The notes beneath the pieces are model-generated. The model saw only the letters and a program-made list of their open reading frames with translations, had not been told where the DNA came from and did no database searches. A stretch of 5,172 bases of DNA from Bacteroidales bacterium (GTDB lineage: Bacteria > Bacteroidota > Bacteroidia > Bacteroidales > UBA932), in the NCBI GenBank assembly GCA_017478685.1, contig JAFVDC010000216.1, forward strand, positions 1-5,172, in the 5' to 3' direction. The position numbers were made by a program, and so were the translations under genes. This document shows, piece by piece, positions 1 to 5,172 of this stretch; the stretch's first letter is position 1; the number at the start of each line of letters is the position of its first letter.

Positions 1-478
1 AGAAATCTCCGGCGGCGTCTCCCCAGCGGGTGCTGTAGCCTACCCAGTCTTCAGAGAGGTTGCAGGTGTTGACCACGCGTCCGTTGTTTGACTGCGAGAC
101 TGCATACACGGCTGTCATCCTGAGGCGCGGGGCCATGTTGATGCGGGTCTGGTCAGAGGCCGAAGATCCAAGTTTTGCTTCAACTTCACTCATAAGGGCA
201 TCGAAGGCGGCGCCGATATTGATGTCGTAGCGCTTTATTCCCAGGTGATTGATGAGCTTGATGGAATCGGCGATATCCGGCTGGACGCCGTTGGGCATGG
301 TAACTCCTATTACGCGGTCCTTTCCAAGGGCTTCCACGCAGAGCGCCGCGCAGACGCTGCTGTCCTTGCCGCCGGAAATGCCCAGCACTGCGTTGCATCC
401 CGGACCGTTTTCCTCAAACCAGTCCCTAATCCATTGAATACAAGCGTCCTTTACTCTTTTTGCATCAAATGCACCCAT
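1..478 (-). CDS. nadE: NH3-dependent NAD+ synthetase, N-terminal part (cut by left edge)
   Basis: Catalyses the last step of NAD biosynthesis: ATP-dependent amidation of nicotinic acid adenine dinucleotide to NAD+ in the cytoplasm. The visible 159 residues start at the ATG complementary to 476-478 and read without a stop to the window edge. The ATP-pyrophosphatase P-loop SGGKDSS lies at residues 35-41, preceded by a hydrophobic strand (AVLGI). Further on are the family-typical QTRINMAPRLRM stretch (110-121) and NTCNLSEDWVGYSTRWGD (137-154), which forms part of the substrate site. The synthetase domain begins right at the N-terminus, so there is no glutaminase (nitrilase) domain and the enzyme should use ammonia. 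The family is usually about 240-280 aa, so roughly 40% is missing beyond the window. It is transcribed divergently from the acyltransferase gene. A -7 type promoter box lies about 40 nt upstream, and no Shine-Dalgarno sequence is seen. Confidence 0.93.
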   Translation of the reverse strand, partial: MGAFDAKRVKDACIQWIRDWFEENGPGCNAVLGISGGKDSSVCAALCVEALGKDRVIGVTMPNGVQPDIADSIKLINHLGIKRYDINIGAAFDALMSEVEAKLGSSASDQTRINMAPRLRMTAVYAVSQSNNGRVVNTCNLSEDWVGYSTRWGDAAGDF

Positions 479-513
479 ATCACTATGACTTTTTAAAAAA
501 TAATTCACTTCTC

Positions 514-544
514 TTGCAAAGATAGCCTTTTTTTTACTAACTTG
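514..544 (+). promoter_or_regulatory. Possible weak promoter for the acyltransferase gene
   Basis: A TTG at 514-516 is followed, 21 nt later, by TAACTTG at 538-544, which resembles the -33/-7 pair of Bacteroidota promoters but lacks one T of the -7 consensus TAnnTTTG. It would leave a leader of only about 14-16 nt before the ATG at 565. It overlaps the nadE promoter on the opposite strand. The match is imperfect, so this is a candidate only. Confidence 0.25.
517..524 (-). promoter_or_regulatory. -7 promoter box (TATCTTTG) for nadE
   Basis: Read on the minus strand, 524 to 517 is TATCTTTG, a perfect match to the Bacteroidota -7 consensus TAnnTTTG. It would place the transcript start near 510-513 and give a leader of about 32-35 nt before the nadE ATG at 478. 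A TTTG lies further upstream on the same strand, but the gap is 26 nt, longer than the usual 19-21. The -33 element is therefore weak or absent. An A8 run (minus strand) sits in the spacer. The leader itself is AT-rich (a TTTTTAAAAA palindrome near 491-500). Confidence 0.6.
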
Positions 545-558
545 CAGTTACAAACTGC
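544..558. repeat. Small perfect inverted repeat in the divergent intergenic region
   Basis: GCAGTT (544-549) and AACTGC (553-558) are exact reverse complements around a 3-nt centre (ACA). The site lies just upstream of the acyltransferase start at 565 and about 20 bp upstream of the nadE -7 box. It could be an operator for a dimeric regulator affecting either gene, or a small hairpin in the leader. Six-base arms are short enough to arise by chance, so its function is unproven. Confidence 0.35.
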
Positions 559-564
559 CTTGCA

Positions 565-1836
565 ATGAAAAAAACTATTCCCAGATTCGACATGGCCAGG
601 GACCCTATCCGTACCAGATGGTACTTGAAGCCCATTACAAAGCTCCTCAGCTGGCCGGACATGCTGCTTCACAAGCCCGTAATCCGCCGCCACGGCACGG
701 AAGGCCTCAAACCTCCGTACATCCTTCTTTGCAACCACAACGCCTTCATGGACTTCAAGGTTGCCACCCAGATAATCTACCCCAACAGGGCAAACTATGT
801 GGTGGCAATAGACGGCTTCATCGGCCGCGAATGGCTCCTGAGGAACGTGGGATGCATCTGCAAGCGTAAGTTCACCAATGACACCGTGCTGGTGCGCCAG
901 CTTCGTAAAGTACTGGACAACAAGGACATAGCCGTGATTTATCCGGAAGCCCGCTATTCGCTATGCGGCACCACCGCCGTGCTCCCGGCATCCATCGGCA
1001 AACTTTGCAAGATGATGAAGGCGCCGGTTGCGTCACTCATCTGCCACGGGCATCACGTGAATTCCCCCTTCTGGAACCTCCACAGCCGTGGTGTAAAGCC
1101 CACGGAGGCCGATTTTACGCTCCTTTTCACCCCGGAGCAGCTTGAGGCCGCCACCGTGGATGAAATCAATGACAAGATAGTGGAAGCCTTCCAGTACGAC
1201 GACTTTGCCTGGCAGAAGGAGCGTGGCATACTCACGCCTTATGAAAAGCGTGCCGAAGGCCTGCAAAAAGTTCTGTATCAGTGCCCTCACTGCGGAACGG
1301 AATACCACATGAGCACCCGCGGAGCCATGCTCTGGTGCAATCACTGCGGCAAGGAGTGGGAGATGACGGAACTTGGGGAGCTCCGCGCCCTTGAAGGAGA
1401 CACTGAATTCCACCACATCCCGGATTGGTACGAGTGGGAGCGCTCAAATGTCCGCGCCGAAGTCCGTGAAGGAAGGTATTCAACCGGAGAACTCCCCGTC
1501 CACGTGTACTCGCTACCAAATGCCCTCAGGTTCATCCGGCTTGGCGACGGCAAGATGATCCACGACTCCAACGGCTTCAGGGTGTGGGGCACGGACGTAG
1601 ACGGAGACCCCTTCGAGATGGTGCTGCCGGTCCCTTCCCTTTACTCCTGCCACATTGAGTATGAATATCTTGGCAAATACGGAGACTGCGTAGACCTCAA
1701 TACGCTCCAGGACACCTGGTACACCTATCCCTACGACTCCGATTTCTCCGTAACCAAGATGGCCCTTGCCACGGAGGAACTCTACTACTTTTACCGTGAA
1801 TCAATCGGCAAGCCCTGCCGCTCCGGGTTGGCGTAA
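565..1836 (+). CDS. PlsC-family 1-acylglycerol-phosphate acyltransferase-like protein with zinc ribbon
   Basis: Complete 423-aa protein. Residues about 30-210 form an acyltransferase domain of the PlsC/LPLAT family, which transfers acyl groups from acyl-CoA or acyl-ACP to lysophospholipid-type acceptors at the membrane. The catalytic HX4D motif is NHNAFMD (His58, Asp63). The later acceptor-binding block is YPEARYS (126-132), a variant of the classical FPEGTRS. Residues 240-261 hold a CPHC...CNHC zinc ribbon (Cys240, 243, 258, 261) that ordinary PlsC proteins (about 240 aa) lack. Residues about 270-423 are rich in Tyr, Trp and Asp and match no domain I can name. No clear transmembrane helix is seen. 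The ATG at 565 is the first in frame, and an alternative is Met10 at 592. There is no Shine-Dalgarno sequence. The gene stands alone, divergent from nadE and separated from xseA by 193 bp. The family call is firm; the true acceptor substrate is unknown. Confidence 0.82.
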   Translation: MKKTIPRFDMARDPIRTRWYLKPITKLLSWPDMLLHKPVIRRHGTEGLKPPYILLCNHNAFMDFKVATQIIYPNRANYVVAIDGFIGREWLLRNVGCICKRKFTNDTVLVRQLRKVLDNKDIAVIYPEARYSLCGTTAVLPASIGKLCKMMKAPVASLICHGHHVNSPFWNLHSRGVKPTEADFTLLFTPEQLEAATVDEINDKIVEAFQYDDFAWQKERGILTPYEKRAEGLQKVLYQCPHCGTEYHMSTRGAMLWCNHCGKEWEMTELGELRALEGDTEFHHIPDWYEWERSNVRAEVREGRYSTGELPVHVYSLPNALRFIRLGDGKMIHDSNGFRVWGTDVDGDPFEMVLPVPSLYSCHIEYEYLGKYGDCVDLNTLQDTWYTYPYDSDFSVTKMALATEELYYFYRESIGKPCRSGLA

Positions 1837-1851
1837 CTACTTACTGAATAT

Positions 1852-1867
1852 TTCCGCTGGCGCGGAA
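1852..1867. terminator. Small hairpin just after the acyltransferase gene
   Basis: TTCCGC (1852-1857) pairs perfectly with GCGGAA (1862-1867) across a 4-nt loop (TGGC), starting 15 nt after the TAA of the acyltransferase gene. The placement suits a transcript 3'-end hairpin, but no T-tract follows on the plus strand. It may only stabilise the 3' end or be fortuitous. Confidence 0.3.
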
Positions 1868-1896
1868 GTTGCTGATACATAGAGAGTTGCGTATGG

Positions 1897-1922
1897 TCGG
1901 GTGCACTTGCAGGTGCACCCGA
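1897..1922. terminator. Strong palindromic hairpin between acyltransferase gene and xseA
   Basis: CGGGTGCAC (1898-1906) and GTGCACCCG (1913-1921) are exact reverse complements around the 6-nt loop TTGCAG. T1897 and A1922 extend the stem to 10 bp, and further G-T wobbles are possible outside. It is the strongest secondary structure in the 193-bp gap. It is followed by ATTGTTCG rather than a clean T-run, so as an intrinsic terminator it is imperfect. It could instead be a short dispersed intergenic repeat or a protein-binding site. The rest of the gap (1923-2015) shows no gene-like content. The hairpin is seen directly; the role is inferred. Confidence 0.45.
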
Positions 1923-2015
1923 TTGTTCGTATGTGGCTGAGTGTCAGGGCGTTATCGGGCAGCGCGGGGAGAGGAAAAAAAGTGCCGGGATGTTCGGAAT
2001 GAGGGAATAATTTGT

Positions 2016-2023
2016 TATCTTTG
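2016..2023 (+). promoter_or_regulatory. -7 promoter box (TATCTTTG) for xseA-xseB-glgB
   Basis: TATCTTTG matches the Bacteroidota -7 consensus TAnnTTTG perfectly. About 19 nt upstream lies TTCG (1993-1996), a weak version of the -33 TTTG/TTG element. The box ends only 6 nt before the xseA ATG at 2030. Transcription should therefore start within a few bases of the start codon, giving an extremely short leader or a leaderless mRNA. It is the only good promoter seen ahead of the three-gene run. Confidence 0.6.
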
Positions 2024-2029
2024 TAGAGT

Positions 2030-3568
2030 ATGGAAGAGAGGGAATATATTGAACTGCTGGAACTGCAAACCCGCATCAAAGAGGGGGTTGCAGAGGCTTT
2101 TCCGGGCAGGTACTGGGTAAAGGCCGAAATTGCCTCCTGGAGCCCCAGGAGCAACGGCCATTGTTACCTCAGCCTCACCCAGTCAAGGGGCGGAAAACCC
2201 ATTGCGGAATCCCGCGCCATGATCTGGAAGTGGAATTACACCAGGCTCACGCATTATTTCGAGGAAGCCACCGGAGAAAAACTTCGGCCCGGCATAACCG
2301 TGCTTGTGAAAGTGCAGGTTGCCTTCAGCGAGCTTTACGGGATGTCGCTGTACATAGAGGACATAGATGCCGCATTCACGCTTGGGGCGCAGGCCCTTGA
2401 ACGCAAGCGCGCAATCGAACGCCTTGAAAAAAGCGGCCACATGGAAATGCAGAAGGAACTTGCCATCCCGGACATTCCCCAAAGGCTTGCGGTAATTACC
2501 TCCAAAACCGCAGCCGGCTACCAGGATTTCCGCAATCACCTGCTTCAGAACCCGGAAGGCTATGCGTTCAGCCTGGACCTCTATGAGGCCCTCATGCAGG
2601 GGGAACAGGCCCCGTCTTCCATAATGGCGGCCATCTTGGAAGCATCGGAAAAGGGCTACGACGCCATACTTATCCTGAGGGGCGGCGGCTCGGAAACGGA
2701 CCTCCAGTGCTTCGACAGCTATGAACTCGGCGTTGTCATTGCCGAATGTCCCATCCCGGTTGTCACGGCAATCGGCCATGACAAAGACGTCCATATCGCA
2801 GACATGGTGGCGCATGCCTCCGTCAAGACCCCTACGGCGCTTGCAGACCTTTTCCTGGATGCCATGATGGCCCAGGATGAGGCCCTGGACAGTGTCCAGG
2901 CCAGGATAGGGCAGGGGATCAGCCAGGTCCTGATGTATTGTCAGAGGCGCCTTGACGCTGTTTCCGGCCGTATCAGGGTGGGGCTGGTGCGCTCATACTC
3001 TGGCGCCGTTCAGCAAAAGGACTCTGCCGCGGCCCGCATAAGAGTCGGGTTGTCCAGGTCATATTCCGCCGCCGTCCAGAAGCGGGACTCCGCCGCGGCC
3101 CGCATAAGAGTTGGCCTGGCAAGGTCATATTCTGCCGCCCTCCAGAAACGGGACTCCGCCGCATCCCGCATAAGGATCGGCCTCTCCCGGAAGTTCTCCG
3201 ATGCCCAGGGCGCTGTACAGCTTGTTTCCGGCCGAATTTCCAAGGGCCTTGGCGGCAAGTTTGCCGTGGCTCAGCGGCTTGTTGACGGCCTCCTTCACAG
3301 GGTGAAGTTTGCCGCCAGCTCAAAGCACGGCGCAGCTTTCTCCGACCTTGCCCTCAAGGAGGCCCTCATTAACGGGTCGGACCCCCGCAAGATACTTGGC
3401 CTCGGTTACGTGCTGGTGACGGGCAAGGACAACAAGGTGCTTAAGACCGTAGACCGCGTGGCGGTGGGAGACCGCATAGGAGTGCGTTTCAGTGACGGCT
3501 CCCTCACGGCCAAGGTGGACGAAATATACAGTGACAAGATAGATAACACTAAAACTAACATAGCATAA
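2030..3568 (+). CDS. xseA: Exonuclease VII large subunit, with expanded tandem-repeat helical arm
   Basis: Large, catalytic subunit of exonuclease VII, which degrades single-stranded DNA from both ends to oligonucleotides in the cytoplasm, in repair and recombination. The N-terminal OB-fold that binds ssDNA covers residues about 7-115 (LLELQTRIKEGV, then YWVKAEIASW and GHCYLSLTQ). The catalytic region, about 120-280, shows the conserved KTAAGYQDF (159-167), RGGGSETDL (217-225), TAIGHDKD (246-253) and VKTPTALAD (265-273). Residues 292-445 are a long predicted helix built of 22-residue units. The C-terminal domain (about 450-500) has the expected DPRKILGLGYVLV and GDRIGVRFSDGSL. At 512 aa it is longer than the E. 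coli protein (456 aa), and the excess lies in the repeat arm. The start at 2030 puts the OB-fold at the usual distance from the N-terminus. The TAA shares its last A with the ATG of xseB, so translation is probably coupled. No Shine-Dalgarno sequence is seen. Confidence 0.95.
   Translation: MEEREYIELLELQTRIKEGVAEAFPGRYWVKAEIASWSPRSNGHCYLSLTQSRGGKPIAESRAMIWKWNYTRLTHYFEEATGEKLRPGITVLVKVQVAFSELYGMSLYIEDIDAAFTLGAQALERKRAIERLEKSGHMEMQKELAIPDIPQRLAVITSKTAAGYQDFRNHLLQNPEGYAFSLDLYEALMQGEQAPSSIMAAILEASEKGYDAILILRGGGSETDLQCFDSYELGVVIAECPIPVVTAIGHDKDVHIADMVAHASVKTPTALADLFLDAMMAQDEALDSVQARIGQGISQVLMYCQRRLDAVSGRIRVGLVRSYSGAVQQKDSAAARIRVGLSRSYSAAVQKRDSAAARIRVGLARSYSAALQKRDSAASRIRIGLSRKFSDAQGAVQLVSGRISKGLGGKFAVAQRLVDGLLHRVKFAASSKHGAAFSDLALKEALINGSDPRKILGLGYVLVTGKDNKVLKTVDRVAVGDRIGVRFSDGSLTAKVDEIYSDKIDNTKTNIA
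2903..3364 (+). repeat. 66-bp (22-codon) tandem repeats inside xseA
   Basis: Seven consecutive 66-bp units keep the reading frame, starting at 2903, 2969, 3035, 3101, 3167, 3233 and 3299. Units 2-4 (residues 314-379) are nearly identical at protein level, each opening RIRVGL.RSYS and ending in DSAA plus A or S. Units 1, 5 and 6 keep the leading RI or RIR and Gly but diverge, and unit 7 is barely recognisable. Units 3 and 4 differ at about 10 of 66 bases, 7 silent and 3 replacing, so the protein sequence is better kept than the DNA. A period of 22 residues equals two 11-residue hendecads, compatible with one continuous coiled-coil helix. The region matches the position of the extended helical arm of XseA to which XseB subunits bind. 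Confidence 0.88.
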
Positions 3569-3756
3569 TGGAACAGAAATTCGATTACGCAAAGGCAATC
3601 GCGGAACTTGAAGAGATTGCAAAGAAGGTGGAGAACCCGGAGACCAAACTGGACGACATAGACGCCCTTGTGGTGCGCTCAAAGGAACTCCTCAAGGGGT
3701 GCCGTGAGTACCTCCGTACCGTGAAGGAAAAGATTGATTCACTTGACCGTGACTGA
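3568..3756 (+). CDS. xseB: Exonuclease VII small subunit
   Basis: 62-aa helical protein that binds the helical arm of XseA and is needed for a functional exonuclease VII holoenzyme. It shows the family pattern of two amphipathic helices: FDYAKAIAELEEIAKKVEN (residues 5-23), then a short turn (PETKLDDI) and a second helix with LVVRSKELLKGCREYLRTV (34-52). The family is usually about 60-85 aa, so the length is at the short end but complete. The ATG overlaps the xseA stop by one base (TAATG), the classic arrangement for translational coupling and for producing subunits of one complex. The stop is followed 4 nt later by the branching enzyme start. No separate promoter or Shine-Dalgarno sequence is visible. 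Confidence 0.93.
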   Translation: MEQKFDYAKAIAELEEIAKKVENPETKLDDIDALVVRSKELLKGCREYLRTVKEKIDSLDRD

Positions 3757-3760
3757 CAAT

Positions 3761-5172
3761 ATGAAAAAGATTTACGAAACCGACCCCTGGCTCATGCCGT
3801 TCAAAGATGCGATAGATGCAAGGCATGAGCATATTTGGCAAACTCTCAGGCACATTGCCGGAGACGGAAAGCTCACAGATGCAGTGAACAACCACATGTA
3901 CTATGGCCTTCACCGCACCTCAGACGGCTGGGTATTCCGTGAGTATGCCCCCAACGCCAACAAGATATACCTCATAGGGGATTTCAACAACTGGAAACGC
4001 ACGGAGGCCTATGCCCTGAAGCCAACCGGCGCAGGCAACTGGGAGATAAGCATCCCCGAGATGTTCCTGAGGCACGGACAGCTCTATAAACTCTTCATAG
4101 AGTGGCCCGGCGGCGGCGGGGAACGCATCCCCTCCTACGCCACCCGCGTGGTCCAGGACCCTGTCACAAAGGTGTTCAGCGCCCAGGTATGGGCTCCGGA
4201 AAAGCCTTACAATTGGAAGCACGGCCATGCCGGAAAGCGCCCCCATCCCTTCATCTACGAGTGCCACATAGGCATGGCAACGGAAAAGGAGAAAGTGGGC
4301 ACCTTCGAGGAATTCCGCCGGGATGTCCTTCCGCGCGTGAAGAAACTTGGCTACGACACCATCCAGATAATGGCCCTGCAGGAGCACCCCTATTACGGCT
4401 CCTTCGGCTATCAGGTGTCCAATTTCTTTGCCCTGAGTTCCCGCTTCGGCACCCCTGAGGAATTCAAGGCCCTGGTAGATGACGCCCACGGAAAGGGCAT
4501 TGCCGTAATCATGGACATTGTCCACAGCCACAGCGTCAAGAACACGGACGAAGGCCTGGCCCTTTTTGACGGCACGGATTACCTTTACTTCCATGCAGGC
4601 CCTAAGGGAGACCACCCGGCATGGGGCTCCATGTGCTTCGACTACGGCAAGGACGCCACCCGCTATTTCCTCCTATCCAACGTGAAATACTGGATGGAGG
4701 AGTACCACATAGACGGTTTCCGCTTTGACGGCGTCACCTCCATGCTCTACTGGGACCACGGCCTTGGGAAGGACTTCGGCAACTACGGCCTGTACTTCGA
4801 CGGCGGAGTGGACGAAGACGCCGTAATCTACCTCGCCCTTGCCTCAATGCTTGTGAAGGAGGTCAATCCCGCCGGAATAACCATTGCCGAAGATGTTTCG
4901 GCCATGGCGGGCCTTGCAGCCCCCTTCGAGGCCTTCGGCGTGGGCTTCGATTCCCGTATGGCCATGGGCGTGGCGGACCACTGGATCAAGTGGATAAAGG
5001 AACGCTCCGACGAACAGTGGAGCATGGGCGAAATCTGGTGGGAACTCACCGGAAAGCGCGCAGAGGAAAAGACCGTCTCCTATGCCGAATGCCACGACCA
5101 GGCGCTGGTGGGGGACAAGACCATCATCTTCCGCCTCATGGACAAGGAGATGTACTTTGCCATGAACAAGGG
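3761..5172 (+). CDS. glgB: 1,4-alpha-glucan (glycogen) branching enzyme, N-terminal 470 codons (cut by right edge)
   Basis: Forms alpha-1,6 branches in glycogen by cutting an alpha-1,4 chain and transferring it to a C6 hydroxyl, in the cytoplasm. Residues about 45-145 are a CBM48-type domain (WVFREYAPNANKIYLIGDFNNW at 57-78). The GH13 barrel follows, with all catalytic regions visible: DIVHSH (252-257); GFRFDGVTSM (319-328) with nucleophile Asp323; ITIAEDVS (373-380) with acid/base Glu377; and YAECHDQALVGDKT (441-454) with Asp446. ALQEHPYYGSFGYQVSNFF (205-223) and the last motif resemble the eukaryotic-like GH13_8 branching enzymes, also found in Bacteroidota, rather than the E. coli type. 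The usual Ser in AESHDQ is Cys444 here. Such enzymes run to about 650-700 aa, so roughly 200 residues lie beyond the window. The start at 3761 is 4 nt after xseB and lacks a Shine-Dalgarno sequence. It is probably co-transcribed with xseAB. Confidence 0.94.
   Translation, partial: MKKIYETDPWLMPFKDAIDARHEHIWQTLRHIAGDGKLTDAVNNHMYYGLHRTSDGWVFREYAPNANKIYLIGDFNNWKRTEAYALKPTGAGNWEISIPEMFLRHGQLYKLFIEWPGGGGERIPSYATRVVQDPVTKVFSAQVWAPEKPYNWKHGHAGKRPHPFIYECHIGMATEKEKVGTFEEFRRDVLPRVKKLGYDTIQIMALQEHPYYGSFGYQVSNFFALSSRFGTPEEFKALVDDAHGKGIAVIMDIVHSHSVKNTDEGLALFDGTDYLYFHAGPKGDHPAWGSMCFDYGKDATRYFLLSNVKYWMEEYHIDGFRFDGVTSMLYWDHGLGKDFGNYGLYFDGGVDEDAVIYLALASMLVKEVNPAGITIAEDVSAMAGLAAPFEAFGVGFDSRMAMGVADHWIKWIKERSDEQWSMGEIWWELTGKRAEEKTVSYAECHDQALVGDKTIIFRLMDKEMYFAMNK

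Noticed and set aside
1906..1912. CTTGCAG shared between the hairpin loop and the nadE-side intergenic region (541-547)
   Set aside because: Seven bases shared between two intergenic regions is within chance expectation and gives no further supporting context.
1893..1940. 15-codon plus-strand frame with a CxCxC pattern across the palindrome
   Set aside because: The cysteine pattern is simply produced by the repeated TGCAC of the hairpin, and there is no sign of translation.
1837..2154. 105-codon minus-strand frame covering the intergenic gap and the xseA start
   Set aside because: It overlaps the conserved OB-fold coding region of xseA, is low-complexity (Ser runs) and matches no known protein family.
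2183..2815. 210-codon open frame on the minus strand opposite the xseA catalytic region
   Set aside because: It is antisense to clearly conserved XseA motifs and has no recognisable domain or own promoter, so it is a shadow frame.
2973..3323. Minus-strand frames opposite the xseA tandem repeats
   Set aside because: They inherit apparent repeats from the sense strand; the sense frame is fully explained by XseA.
2903..3364. Tandem 66-bp units considered as a CRISPR array or minisatellite unrelated to coding
   Set aside because: There are no repeat-spacer alternations, the period is an exact multiple of three, and the units keep the reading frame and protein sequence of XseA.
3920..4615. 231-codon open frame on the minus strand opposite the branching enzyme gene
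   Set aside because: It lies wholly antisense to a gene with intact GH13 motifs, its translation resembles no family I know, and long antisense frames are expected in GC-rich coding DNA.

Overview
The window looks like ordinary chromosomal DNA from a member of the Bacteroidota, probably a Bacteroidales-type gut or anaerobic lineage. Three things point there. Perfect TAnnTTTG boxes (TATCTTTG), the -7 element used by the Bacteroidota primary sigma factor, sit just upstream of nadE and xseA. None of the five genes has a recognisable Shine-Dalgarno sequence. The XseA and glycogen branching enzyme sequences are of the kind I associate with this phylum. This placement is inference; no rRNA or species marker is present.

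Layout from left to right: (1) the first 159 codons of an NH3-dependent NAD+ synthetase (nadE) on the minus strand, cut by the left edge. (2) An 86-bp AT-rich divergent intergenic region with the nadE promoter, a small perfect inverted repeat and three CTTGCA copies. (3) A complete 423-aa PlsC-like acyltransferase on the plus strand, carrying a four-cysteine zinc ribbon and a C-terminal region I do not recognise. (4) A 193-bp intergenic region with two hairpins, one of them a strong 10-bp-stem palindrome, ending in a perfect -7 box only 6 nt before the next start codon. (5) A tight plus-strand run of xseA, xseB and the first 470 codons of a GH13 1,4-alpha-glucan branching enzyme (glgB type), cut by the right edge. 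xseA and xseB overlap by one base, and xseB and glgB are 4 nt apart, so the three are probably co-transcribed.

How the genes relate: XseA and XseB are the large and small subunits of exonuclease VII, a single-strand DNA exonuclease. NadE (NAD biosynthesis), the acyltransferase (probably lipid acylation) and the branching enzyme (glycogen) are housekeeping or metabolic genes with no obvious shared pathway. I see no mobile element, CRISPR array, RNA gene or defence system. The most unusual feature is inside xseA: the long helical arm between the catalytic core and the C-terminal domain is built from 22-residue (66-bp) tandem units, three of them nearly identical, which makes this XseA long for its family.
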